The notes: a model not told the origin generated them from the sequence alone. A stretch of DNA of 64,000 nt from Dichetophora obliterata (GCA_963920525.1 OY986438.1:81579177-81643176), one strand, 5' to 3'. Shown: positions 36,693 through 46,789, counted from the first letter of the stretch. Numbers and translations are program-made.

Positions 36693-37979
36693 TTAGTCTG
36701 AATTATCTGTTTCGTCTAAGTTACTTTCATTACTGTAGGGCTCATTAGTTTCGATATGGAAATTCCGTTGGAATTTCTGAGGTGGAATTGCTCCTGATGG
36801 TGGTGGTGGTCTCTTTCCTGCTAATTGATTTTTAAAAGGATTGTTCATATAATTCACTCTTCTAGAGTGCATACTATGGTCGACCTCCATGGGTTCAGGT
36901 CTAGGTTGAGGCTTAGGCACTTGCGGTCGTTGTGGTGTTGGATATGGAAACTGGTTATTAAATGGGTTAGAATGTTGTGGTGGACGTGGAACATATGTTG
37001 ACTGAGGAAAGAAAGGTTGTTGGAATCTAGGTTGGTTGTTATGGTGAAAAGATTGTTGGAACCTAGGTTGGTTATTGTGGTGAAAAGGTTGTTGTGGTCT
37101 ATGTGGAATAGTTTGTCTTCTAGGTGGCAACGGAGGAGGTTGGCTGTAGCCTTTACGAATTTCGCCTTGGCTATTATTTGCATATTACGTTCTATAGTTT
37201 TGATTCTCTAATTTAAGACAGAGATGCAACGCTTGTGGCAAATCTGCGGGTTCTCTAATACCAAGAAGTCTTGGCAGGTCACCCTTGAGGCCTCTGACGA
37301 AAGTGTCCAGAGCCTTTTGTCTATATGTCTGGGTCAAAAGGTATAATGACTCTTGACCTATTTCCATGCATGCAACTTTATTTAGTATCAAAGAAAGGTG
37401 GGAGTACACTGCTTGATAGAACTCTTGCGTGGAGCTGTTCCTTTGTATCAAGCTCGACATTTGGTACTCTAAAGTACCTAAGTCGCGTTTGTCCGCGTAG
37501 TGTAGTGTCAGGCATCTGGAGATCGCCTTCCAATCTAATGGAGTATTGTATGACTCCAATGCGGTGTCAGCGTCTCCAACTATCTTATTTCAGATCACGC
37601 TAAGGATTCCGAAATATCTGGGTGTTCCCCTTTGCGGTTCGTAAATTTTAAGCACGCGATCTACGCTCTTCCTCCATGAGCTAAATTCGCTCGGATTTCC
37701 TGTAAAATCCCGAAGACAACGCACGATGTCTGGGATTTTATCGAGGTCAGTTAGTCGTTCCCTATGCTCCGGTCTGATTGTCTCGTCAGTTACGGCATTA
37801 AGGTCAGAGTTAGGATTTAGTGCTGCGTGAATTAGGCTTTGCCCTTCACTGGCTAGCACTCTACCCACTATTTGGGTTATCAAATTCTCCAGTTCTGGAG
37901 TGGAATTCACTGGCGGGACTGGGGGAGTAATAGTACCTGGGTTAAGGATTGGTGGGCGGATCAAATTTGGATTTGTCAT
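36693..37979 (-). pseudogene. gag of element B, two stop codons
   Basis: One frame from ATG 37979 to 36693, interrupted by TGA at 37590-37592 and TAA at 37185-37187. The N-terminal region is Pro-rich, followed by capsid-like helices ([43 protein letters not shown]). The C-terminal part is Pro/Gln/Asn-rich with HHNNQPRFQQ repeats and the EPMEVD motif shared with element A Gag. No zinc knuckle was seen. The phase is unchanged across both stops, so they are point lesions rather than indels. Confidence 0.85.
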
Positions 37980-38966
37980 TATATGTGATTGTTTTAATAT
38001 TTATTGTATATTTTATTTATATAACTGGAGGATTACCTTTTCCGGTGGTGAATCGCAGTTATCGAGAAAATTTTATAATTAAAAAATGTTTTATCTTTTT
38101 TTATTTTATTTTATATTATTATCTTTTCGTATTTTTGTTATATAACTGGAGGGTCACTAAACTGTTCAAGTTGGTGAGTCGCAGCTATGTCGAAATATAT
38201 TTTTTATGTGAATATAAATTCAGATGTTTATAGGGGGTTTTTCCCTTTTTTTTATTTTAAGTATTTTTTTTCAAAAGAAAAATTTAAATATTTTTGTGTT
38301 ATTTATTTGAACTTGAGAAGTAGTTTTAGGGTAAAATTTTATTTTAATTCTATATTATTAGCAAGGATTTTGAATATTTGTTGAAAAAATAATTGTGCTG
38401 AATGTGATTGAATTTAGAAGTTGAACGACAACACTTTATTTGCTTTTTTCCTTGTTTTTCTCTTAATATTCTCAATAATTTACTTTTTCAAATCTGCACT
38501 GATTACTCTTGAAGCACTTTTTCCTATATTTAATAATATAACAATGTTTACAATTTTTCTTAATCCTACTTACAATGAAAATAGAGTTGTCTTCATGGTC
38601 ACGCCGGCGATGTAGATTATTCCCGTTTGTCCGCTGAATAGACGGTGACTAAGGCTCCGTTTCACACTGTTGCGTGATGTAGCTTATTTCTAAAGAATCC
38701 TGCCACAGATGACAACTCGTTGGTTCGGACCCAGGTATATTCCCTGTGTTCCCTCGATGCTTAACTGGATTGCGGCGTACTACTTTAGGACGGCTTATGC
38801 ACAGTTGTTCGGCCACAAATTGCTTGGTGCACTTTTGTTTAAAGTCTATGAATCAATGCGTGCTACTTTAGGACGGCTTATATGTTTCACTAGAGTTCAC
38901 TTTATACTTCGAAGGACACACTTTCGGAATATTTTTATGTTACACTTTTATGATAACGCGACCTGG
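37980..38966 (-). other. Untranslated leader of element B
   Basis: Almost 1 kb between the primer-binding site and gag without a conserved frame. It contains two tandem-like units with TATAACTGGAGG and GTGAATCGCAG or GTGAGTCGCAG (38018-38090, 38141-38210) and two copies of CTACTTTAGGACGGCTTAT (about 38779 and 38867). These may be packaging or regulatory repeats; that is inference. Confidence 0.6.
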
Positions 38967-38984
38967 GTCCCTGCTCGGGCGCCA
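38967..38984 (-). other. Primer-binding site of element B (tRNA-Lys type)
   Basis: Right after the 5' LTR the sense strand reads TGGCGCCCGAGCAGGGAC, an 18-base complement of a tRNA-Lys 3' end with about one changed base. Confidence 0.8.
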
Positions 38985-39283
38985 GTTAAATTATTTTATG
39001 TTAATAATTTTAAAAAAAATATTTTTTACGAGCAAACGCTCTTTATTCGTTTAATGCTTGACTAAAACTAAGCTTAACATTTTTTATATCTTATCAACTA
39101 AGGCTTAGCGTTGCAGCGAACAGGCGGCAGCGCAGCTAGCTTTGCACGTACTCCACTTGTAGCTTAACTGCAGGAAATTCAGCAGACATAGCGTCAGCAG
39201 TTTTACCTGTGGGAACGGTCTTGTGAAATAATTATGATGAAATATGTGATTAAGCCGAAATATCAATGTGCAGGGTGTTAACT
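38984..39283 (-). repeat. 5' LTR of element B
   Basis: 300 bp, the partner of 31632-31931. TATA follows at 39284-39287. Confidence 0.92.
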
Positions 39284-39652
39284 TATATATAGAAAATATA
39301 TTTTAATAATAAAGTAGATTATGAAAATATTTTTGAACACACAAACAAAGAGTAAAACTCAAATTAAAAATACATTTGCAACACAGTTTGGTTTAATTTA
39401 GATCTCTTAAATCGGTAAAAATTAAATGCATAGAGCTATAATACATAATTTTTCAATTTTAACTCTTTAAATTGAAAACTTTTGTTTCAAGTAAATTATC
39501 GAAAAAATATTGTTTTTTTAAGCCAGCAAAAACTACAAAAAAATTTGATTTTAGTGGAAAAAATATGTCAAAAAAATAAAATTTTTTTGAAGTCATATAT
39601 ACATTGCTTTGTTAAATTTGTTTATCAATTCTTTATCAATTTCAAGACTAAA

Positions 39653-39913
39653 TCAGTAAAAAGATTTCATACGCAGATAATCTTTTGTATGCAGAGTTCC
39701 TTCTATTGTATCTAACTCTAATCTATTGCGAACTTTAGTTTTATTAATATTTATTTGACTAAAAGTTCGTTCAACGTTAGCTGACGAATTCGGTAAGCTC
39801 AACAATTCAAAAATAAATTTTTCCATTATTGGAAATGTAGAAGTACCATCGCATCTTTTTATTTTAAAGTTGCCATCAATTTTATTATACAATTTTTTTT
39901 TCTTTTCATATAT
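39653..39913 (-). pseudogene. hAT transposase dimerisation domain of element L
   Basis: The C-terminal block of a hAT transposase: FIFELLSLPNSSANVERTFSQININKTKVRNRL, then TIEGTLHTKDYL. This is the family's conserved dimerisation pattern (L-P-x-S-x-A-x-x-E-R-x-F-S, then K-x-R-N-R-L). Its upstream part is cut by element C at 39917, and the same frame beyond that point is not conserved. The rest of the transposase is missing from L, which is about 1 kb once its insertions are removed. Confidence 0.8.
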
Positions 39914-39917
39914 ATAT

Positions 39918-40413
39918 GAAGCATTATTTCTGAAGTGATACACCGGAAACTTAAAAGTATTCCGATTTTGATGAAATTTAAAACATGTGAAGTTCTAGTG
40001 GTTATATAGTCATGTCTTAAATTTTTTTGACCTAGATTAACGGATTTTCTTTTTAGATGCTGTTGAATTTTTGAGTTAAGTGTATGAAAATGCAATTTCA
40101 AATTTCTACAGATTTTTAACGGATTGGCGGATTTTAACAAATTAAACGCCAAATGAAAGAAAAAAATCGTAGTTTTTATACCTTTTACAAGAAATTGCGA
40201 AAAAATAATTTTTTTTTGTAAATTTTTTTGGTTAAATAAAAGAAATGCATTTTTCTTAAAATACCTCTCCTCGAATTTTTTTCAAAATAATTTTAAAAAA
40301 TGTCTGGGTTTATTACCTTTTAAATAATATATCACTTAGAGTGGTGTCTCTTGGGGTTTTCAAGTTACGTACATTTATATGAACACTATTATACAAAATT
40401 TCAGTTTAAACTA
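39918..40413. repeat. Left terminal inverted repeat of element C
   Basis: About 496 bp. Landmarks matched in the right arm include ATACACCGGAAACTT, CATGTGAAGTTCTAGTGG, GGCGTTTAATTTG-type and AGTGGTGTCTCTTGGGG segments. Confidence 0.9.
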
Positions 40414-40483
40414 CAAAAATTTTAATTTTCTGTCCCAAAGATAAGTGACAAAAAAAAAAGATTTTATTTGTTAAAAACATTTT

Positions 40484-42370
40484 TTAATTATTTTTATTAA
40501 TTTTTCTTATAAAAGTGCAATAATTGGAATCTAGCGAATATTTTTTTAATAATAAGGAGTTTTCAGTTGTTGGTATAACGCAGTGATACCCTTGAGTACC
40601 GGGTACAGTTGTTGCTTGTGTAAATCTTAATTTCAAGATTTCAGCCGTCAGAGCTTGATCTTCTTTTGAACTATAAAAAACTTCAGTCTTCTTCATATTG
40701 ATTTTTGACCATTCGTATAGTGCTTTGGGATTTAAAATATGGTTTTTGGATGAGGCTTGCAAACTGGCTCGTGTAGAAAGGCGTTTTAGATTACCTCCTA
40801 TTCCGTCGCATGGGCCTTTTCCATGAGCAGTAGCATGAAAATGCCATTCCGCAGCTAAACCAAAATCGCTTTCATGGTAACATAAATTGATGAAATTGAA
40901 TTTGTTTTTAAAATGTTGTGCAGCACCATCCGTGAAATAAAATATTTTTAATGGTTTGAAATGTTTTTTTAGGTAATTTATTATAATATTTTGGTATTCA
41001 TACACGGCAACTGTGTCATGAGTAAGCCTGTCGGATAAAATCGCCAAACTTTTCGTTTTTAATTCTGCCTGCTCCATATAATAAATTACTACTGTAAATA
41101 TTGAACACTGGTCGTTGTTCCAGTGAAACGATTGCGCAGCATTTTGTACAACGCAAAATTTTCTGCAAAGTCACATTGAATTAAGCATTGGTTTTCCTTG
41201 AGACCATTTTTTAATTCTTTGAGAAAAGCAGTCTGTGTATTGGCAATAAAATCGTGAACTTTAAGTTTTTCCAAAAGATTGCAGCAGTGATTCATCCGTA
41301 TCCAAAACTTCAGTCTTCAATGTACTTCTATCAGTGTTTTGCCAAACAGAAATTCCACTCTTTCAATGAATTTTTCGTTTAAAAGATTGCTTAACAAACT
41401 CTTAAAAGGCTGTACGTCTGGGCAGGAGTTACAATTGTCAAAGTGGCATTGGGAAGTAGGTACCTTGCACATAAGCAACTTCAGACAGTCACGATAGCTC
41501 TGAAGAGGAACATCAAGATCTTTAGATATGTTTCGAAGGTTCACCGCTTTTAGTAAGAGTTTAACGTTTTCGTGGTATGTGCAAACACAAACGGTGTGCG
41601 TTCCGCTGCTCCCTGCAAGCACACAATGACGTGGTCGAAGTTGTGCAAATTTCGAAAAACCAATTTTGACATCGGCATGCTGTTGCTTAAATTTTTCGTG
41701 CAGTTCCGAAAGATTGGATAAAATAAGCTTCTTTTGAACTTGTTCTCGAGACCCATCTGGTTTTTTTACCGACACAAAATCTTGCATGCCCGGCAATATG
41801 CGGCTATTCTCTTCGTCTTCATAGAATGAAAGCGCGAGTGCCTCTATTTCAGCTGATAATTTTCGTCCTCCTTTGTTAGGGTTTGGCGATGTTATAATTC
41901 CACCTATAGCGACAAATTTTTTCGCCTTGTTTGCCTGTCGTTGGGAAACACCGAACTCAGCAGCCAATTGCTTTCGACCCCACGATTTTGGAGCTAGAGT
42001 CAGCAATAACAGTCTATCCGTATTGCTGGAACAACTTTTGAACTTATCTCTAATTTGGTTTAAAACTTCCAGAGCATCTACGTGGTTTCTGTCACAATGA
42101 GTATTTTCAAAATCATCTTCTAAATCGGTGCAACCGTCGGTGTCAGATTCACTTGTTTAAACACTCGTTTTTGTTTCTGCACGATCTGGTTTCGGTATCT
42201 TGAGGAACTTTAACCTGCATGATGTGCACAATTTTTGATCCTTAAGAAAATGAGCTTGCGCTTCAGAGAAGCGACTTCGGAATTTTTCTTAGGCCCTTGC
42301 CAATTCCATGACCTTTTATTTTGAAAGGGTTGGCGCATTTGAATATCATTGAAATTTTTTTATTTGGCAT
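40484..42370 (-). pseudogene. Putative DDE-type transposase of element C, decayed
   Basis: The likely ATG is at 42370 and the end is at 40484, about 630 codons. In order: a Cys-containing N-terminus (FKCANPF, then LCTSCRLKFLKIP), an acidic stretch, a helix-turn-helix-like WGRKQLAAEFGVSQRQANKA, a middle block with FVSVKKPDGSREQVQKK and GFSKFAQLRP, a Cys cluster (CHFDNCNSCPD), then CDFAENF, AILSDRLTHDT, FYFTDGAAQHFKNK, AEWHFHATAHGKGPCDGIGG. The spaced acidic residues suit an RNase H-fold transposase; that is inference. I recall similar uncharacterised proteins in many arthropods. Breaks: a frameshift near 42265-42290, TAA 42157-42159, TGA 41317-41319 and a frameshift near 41150. Confidence 0.6.
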
Positions 42371-42620
42371 TATAAATCACAAGAACTAACACAACACAAT
42401 ATCAAATCTACAATTAAAATTTATTCCACAAACAAATAAATAAAAGCACCTTAATCAATAAGAAATCAACAAATTTTTCTAGGGTGGATTGAAGATAGGC
42501 TAATGTAAACACCACGCTCTGTATCGTGAACATATCAACAAATTGATATGAAAAATTTAATAAGATCTTTATATTAAGGGCAAAAATTACTTCATTTCAC
42601 TCCTTTATTACTTTATTATT

Positions 42621-43117
42621 TAGTTAAAACTGAAATTTTGCGTAATAGTGTTCATATAAATGTACGTAACTTGAAAACCCCAAGAGACACCACTCTAACT
42701 GATATATTATTTGAAAGGTAATAAGCCCAGACATTTTTTAAAATTATTTTGAAAAAAATCCGAGAAGAGGTATTTTAAGAAAAATGCATTTCTTTTTTTT
42801 AACCAAAAAAATTTACAAAAAAAAATTATTTTTTCGCAATTTCTTGTAAAAGGTATAAAAACTACGATTTTTTTTCTTTCATTTGGCGTTTAATTTGTTA
42901 AAATCCGCCAATCCGTTAAAAATCTGTAGAAATTTGAAATTGCATTTTCATACACTTAACTCAAAAATTCAACAGCATCTAAAAAGATAATCCGTTAATC
43001 TAGGTCAAAAAAATTTAAGACATGACTATATAACCACTAGAACTTCACATGTTTTAAATTTCATCAAAATCGGAATACTTTTAAGTTTCCGGTGTATCAC
43101 TTCAGAAATAATGCTTC
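42621..43117. repeat. Right terminal inverted repeat of element C
   Basis: Reverse complement of 39918-40413 with few differences, mostly in homopolymer runs. Confidence 0.9.
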
Positions 43118-43290
43118 ATATGTATCTAAAAAATTATGCAAAATCGGACGCCGGATCTACTTTTTCTGAAATCGTAACATTCTGAAGAATTTTGGTCAAA
43201 TATCGGAACGTCGGATTCAAGTATTAAAATCGTAACATATCCGATATATCGGAGCATATGGCAACGCTGGTCGGGCAGCTTTGCACACTT

Positions 43291-43406
43291 GAGATTGTGT
43301 TTGTGCAGTAAAATATGTATTCATCTTACCTACAGAACCTGAGAACCTTACCTTACCTGAGATTGTGTTTGTGCAGTAAAATATGTATTCATCTTACCTA
43401 CAGAAC
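43291..43406. repeat. Direct repeat of 48 bp in element H
   Basis: GAGATTGTGTTTGTGCAGTA and the following 28 bases through CTTACCTACAGAAC occur at 43291 and again at 43359, exactly 68 bp apart, with a CTGAGAACCTTACCTTACCT spacer. Confidence 0.85.
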
Positions 43407-43559
43407 GATCAAAGCTTCAGTGTTCAAGCGAATGTCAAGCAGACAAGATCTCCGCTTGCGTGTTCCTTGAATATATTATATTTTATATATTATATTTTAT
43501 AACTTACATGGTGATTGAAAACTTTGAAGTAAGATTTCTGGAAACTTTGAAAAAAGACT

Positions 43560-43703
43560 AACTGCTTTATTTTGTACAACGAAAATGCACACCAACGACA
43601 GGCAAGACACGAGAAGCAATACTTTTTTCTATGCGAAATTCTATTGCTTCTCGTGTCTTGCTTGTCGTTGGTGTTCATTGTCGTTATACAAAATAAAGCA
43701 GTT
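43560..43703. ncRNA. Long near-perfect hairpin, possible small-RNA precursor
   Basis: The arms 43560-43621 and 43642-43703 (62 bases each) are complementary at all but four positions, around a 20-base loop (TTTTTTC then ATGCGAAATT). The left arm runs from AACTGCTTTATTTTG to CACGAGAAGCAATA. Transcribed from either strand it would fold into a 62-bp stem, longer than a typical microRNA stem and closer to a hairpin-RNA or siRNA precursor. It sits inside hAT H and could equally be an inserted palindromic MITE. No promoter was identified. Confidence 0.45.
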
Positions 43704-43760
43704 AAGCTGTTATTGCTCATCGACACAGATATAACGTAAGATTACACTGTTTAAAATTGT

Positions 43761-44042
43761 ATGTATGCAAAATTTTTGGAAGTATGTATGAACAATTTTT
43801 CATTTTTAGTAAATAACGGCATGGCGCGGCATCAAAGAGGTAAAATGATAAAATTATGCATAACAAGGCATTACGATAATTTACATGGCCAATATAAGAT
43901 AATTGTGGGTCATACGATGGAGAAATTAATTAATTATTTAAAAGCGGCATGTCTTCATATCATAGCATATAGTGATCAGTTCCAAGTAGGTATAATGAAA
44001 GCATCTTACACTGTCAGTTTAGCCTTAGAAAAACACAATTAG
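43761..44042 (+). pseudogene. hAT transposase N-terminal fragment of element H (Charlie/ZBED5-like)
   Basis: A 93-codon frame whose second half fits the N-terminal end of Charlie-type hAT transposases. ITRHYDNLHGQYK resembles the BED-finger tail (R-H-Y-x-x-x-H). MEKLINYLKAACLH matches the helix after it, and MKASYTVSLALEKHN matches the ASYxVSxxIAKxxKPF block. The frame stops where the family continues with KPFxxGEF. The catalytic region and dimerisation domain are missing. Together with the hAT ends of H this shows an internally deleted element. Confidence 0.65.
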
Positions 44043-44439
44043 CAACATAAGCACAATAATTAGCACAATAAAAAAATATTTGTTTTTTACTTTTAGCAGG
44101 CCTTTTTGCATTTCCGTCTGCTTATCTGTAATTTACTTAATCTGTCCGTCGGTCTGTTTCCTTTTGACATTCCGTCCACTACTTATTAATTTTATTTCGC
44201 AATACCAATTCGAGCAAAAAAATATCCCTAATGCCTAGTAAGATTTCTGCAAAAAGCGCTTTAGCACTACTTTGTTTTCAGTGAGAGCTTAAAAGCGCTC
44301 AGTAATACATACTTAAGATGAGAAAATATAGGTGTGCAAAGCTGCCCGACATTGAACTAAAGGCTAAGCCATGTGAGCCACTCACACTGTTGTGATATTG
44401 TTGAAATAACCCTCCAGGAAATGTGAGCATTCCCGGATG

Positions 44440-44663
44440 TTACCAGGAAACATTCCATGGAATGTAGGAAGCATTCCCCTTTGATGCACACTCCATTGCT
44501 TTTTTAACATAGCATGTCATTAGAGGGAAACATTCCTCCCCGCTGTGTTAAAAAGTCATGTGGAAACATTCCTCTCCCTTGTTATGAGAATAGATTCGGC
44601 CAGGATTCGAACCCGGGACCCCTGAGCGACAGTCGAGCGCGCTACCACTAGACTATCGAATTC
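44440..44663 (-). repeat. tRNA-Asp-like SINE or pseudo-tRNA (minus strand)
   Basis: The head is 44660-44594 on the minus strand. The A box is TAGTCTAGTGG and the B box is a perfect GGTTCGAATCC. The loop CTGTCGC would present anticodon GTC (Asp). The acceptor and anticodon stems contain mismatches, so a working tRNA is unlikely. Downstream in its sense are repeated GGAATGTTTCC and GGAAACATTCC blocks (44440-44580), forming small palindromes. Confidence 0.55.
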
Positions 44664-44752
44664 TACAATAAGCGGCTAGAAAACAATGATATTAATATTT
44701 TCTATTGTCATTGCTTGACAATAAATAAAAGTTTAAACATGCATTCTTAAAG

Positions 44753-44860
44753 AAGCGGTTTGGAAACAATATAAATACAAAACTACCCTTAAGCTTCCAA
44801 AAGATGCGGTGGGGAAACAATATAAATACAAAACTACCCTTAAGCTTTCAAAAGATACGG
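44753..44860. repeat. Direct repeat, about 53-bp unit
   Basis: Two units sharing GGAAACAATATAAATACAAA and ACTACCCTTAAGCTT, followed by CCAAAAGAT or TCAAAAGAT. The 101-codon frame starting at 44809 begins inside the second unit and has no recognised relatives. Confidence 0.8.
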
Positions 44861-45171
44861 TGAGGAATGTTTCTTTTTCACTTTTAGATGGAAGCCTTCC
44901 GATTTCTCCTGGAGGGAATATACATTACAACAACAGTTGCAAAACTGCTTCTAAACTGGAGGCAATATGTGCGAACATGAAAGTGTCTCGTGTGCTTGTG
45001 TTAGTGACATTGGAGGCAAGAGCTTTAGCTTCAGAGGAAAGAGCTTTAACATTGGAGGCAAAATTTGAAAAAATTTTCGGGCGCTTTTTTGTTCTAGGAT
45101 GTACATCTATATGATAAGTTATCTGTGGTCATACCATGCTTATCAGTGGCTGTAGTCAAGCGACCATTGGT

Positions 45172-45335
45172 GGTGGCCGTAGCCTACTGGTAGTGTGCTT
45201 TGCTTGTAAGCGAAAGAGCCGCGGTTTGAACCCAGCTCGGACAGAAAGTTTTATTTTTCAAAAAGTTTTTCAATTGAATTAATATTTCTGTTCAGCCAAA
45301 AACAACCACACCTCAAAGAACAACAATTAATATAT
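45172..45335 (+). repeat. tRNA-derived SINE, copy 2
   Basis: The head has A box TAGCCTACTGGTAG and B box GGTTTGAACCC, followed by CAGCTCGGACAGAAAG and CAATTGAATTAATATTTC, matching copy 1 at 7665. The body is shortened. It is the best preserved head of the family in this window. Confidence 0.7.
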
Positions 45336-46789
45336 AATAAATTACGTTATAATAAATAATTAAAAAATAGCAACAAATAAGCAAGCTTGCCCCAAGAATA
45401 TTTTTTGTTTCAGTAAACATAATATATTTATTGCAATAAAGAAGCTTATTTGCAGTGAACATAAAAATGAACATAATTTGCTTCCTTAAAACATTTTACG
45501 TTTACCATAAAAAACACATTTCTTGTAAAAATTAACTTGTTTGCTATAAACAAGTTTTTAAACATAATAGTATCCTTCGGTATTATATTTGTCTCAAATA
45601 TATTTTTTTGACAGTATCACTTTCCCCAATCATAAACGATTTTCGCGGTGGCCACTCACTGCGTTTGTAGTGATCTTTCGCATATCTGTTCCACTCACAA
45701 AGATAGCAGGGATACTTAGTTTAACCTCCTTGCATTCTAAATTATATAGTTAGGACTTTCAGATCTGAGACAATAAGCCATGTCAATTACCCTCAATAAC
45801 AAATATTGTTTCGCATTGTACTCGACCAGATCTACAACCTAGACAATGTCACTTGAAAAGTATATGCGATTTTTTTTTTGTATCACCGTGTTATTATAAA
45901 TTTTAATCAAGAAAAAAGCGACCCCAAACAGAGGCCAAAACTAATCCATTTGATGAACCTATTACCAAAATGTATGCTAAATGAAAATTTTTGATGAAAC
46001 ATTAGTAATGTTTTTTAATTTTAAGAAATGAATAATAAAATGTTGCCAAATCTAGTCAGTTGAACAAGTGTTTTAAAATACTTTCAAACCCTAAAATCTC
46101 AAGAATGACTTTGAATACGAAATTCATGGCCTTAGGTTCAAAATGAGCCTGTTTTTAACTAATTCATGTCTATTAATTTTTAAGATAGAAGATTTAAAAA
46201 TTTAGAACTCGCATTCAACTGACTCGATTAACACAACTTTTATCGTTCATTTCTAGGGCCATTGTTTTTATCAAAGAAGTCCGATATTAACAGTTATATT
46301 TAAAATTTTATTTTTTCCGGCAGTTTTTTCAAAGATCCATATGGGGCTAACCTGCTTACCTTTTTACCTGTCAACATATCGACAGGTATCGAACTTTGCG
46401 CGAATTTATCGTAGTGGCAAAAAACAAATCTTACAGGATAGATTTTTTCTCCTTTTCTCAAAACCAAATTTTCAGTGCTGCAAATGCAATAACATCGCAT
46501 TAAATTTTATTTTATTCACAAGCAAGTGAATCAGTAAACAAGGAAATAAGAATGCATTCAATGAATGCAAAATTGATTTATAAATAAAATTTTTAATTCA
46601 AGTTTATTTTGAAAAATGTGATTATTTATTCATTTCAATTATTCATTTGCGTTATTCAGAATAATTAATAATTTTGCAAAGCAAAAAAGAATGCCATTCT
46701 CAAAGAATTTCAGGACGTTCAATTATTCTTTCTTTATTCATTATTCATTTTTTGTTCGTTATTATTCATTTTTATTCATTCGTTTTTTA
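45336..46789. other. No gene seen
   Basis: AT-rich. Near 46330-46400 CTGTCAACATATCGACAGG forms a small inverted repeat. The short frames show no relatives. Confidence 0.45.

Larger units (their letters stand above)
31632..39283 (-). mobile_element. Errantivirus-like LTR element B
   Basis: A 7,652-bp gypsy-group element with 300-bp LTRs, gag, pol and env on the minus strand. The target duplication is TATA (31628-31631, 39284-39287). The LTRs are equal in length with two substitutions that I can find. The primer site is tRNA-Lys type and the purine tract is AAGGAGGGAGG (31932-31942). A leader of nearly 1 kb precedes gag. It lies inside hAT L. The breaks are two stops in gag, one in pol and two frameshifts in env. 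Confidence 0.92.
39918..43117 (-). mobile_element. DNA transposon C with about 500-bp inverted repeats, unclassified
   Basis: 3,200 bp flanked by ATAT on both sides (39914-39917, 43118-43121). The left arm (39918-40413) and right arm (42621-43117) are near-identical reverse complements, starting GAAGCATTATTTCTGAAGTG. Between them lies one broken minus-strand gene for a putative DDE-type transposase. Four-base duplications and long arms recall the Sola superfamilies, but I cannot confirm this. It is inserted in hAT L. Confidence 0.85.
31399..43269 (-). mobile_element. hAT element L, second layer
   Basis: The inverted termini are CAGTGTTGCCAT and CAGCGTTGCCAT (right end reverse-complemented). 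A perfect 8-bp duplication GTCGGGCA lies at 31391-31398 and 43270-43277 and is part of the end sequence of H. Its own DNA is 31399-31631, 39288-39917 and 43122-43269, about 1 kb. It carries a hAT dimerisation domain on the minus strand. Elements B and C are inserted in it. Confidence 0.9.
31387..44354 (+). mobile_element. hAT element H, outermost layer of a nest
   Basis: The left end CAGTGTCGGGCA at 31387, resumed after the inner insertion by GCTTTGCACAC, mirrors the right end (reverse complement CAATGTCGGGCAGCTTTG). The flanks are AACTAAAG at 31379-31386 and AACTAAAG at 44355-44362, a perfect 8-bp hAT duplication. Its own DNA is 31387-31398 plus 43278-44354, about 1.1 kb. It holds an N-terminal hAT transposase fragment and the hairpin at 43560-43703. 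hAT L sits 12 bp inside its left end. Confidence 0.9.

Noticed and set aside
36854..37183. 109-codon minus-strand frame beside gag B
   Set aside because: Overlaps the Pro/Gln-rich gag frame in another phase; its repeats are the same DNA repeats read out of frame.
39918..43117. Element C as part of hAT L
   Set aside because: It has its own long termini and ATAT flanks, and its protein lacks hAT motifs.
44594..44660. Functional tRNA-Asp gene
   Set aside because: A and B boxes are good, but the acceptor and anticodon stems have mismatches and a repeat body follows, so a tRNA-derived repeat is more likely.
44809..45114. 101-codon plus-strand frame
   Set aside because: Starts inside a tandem duplication and has no recognisable domain; its EARALASEERAL segment is low-complexity.
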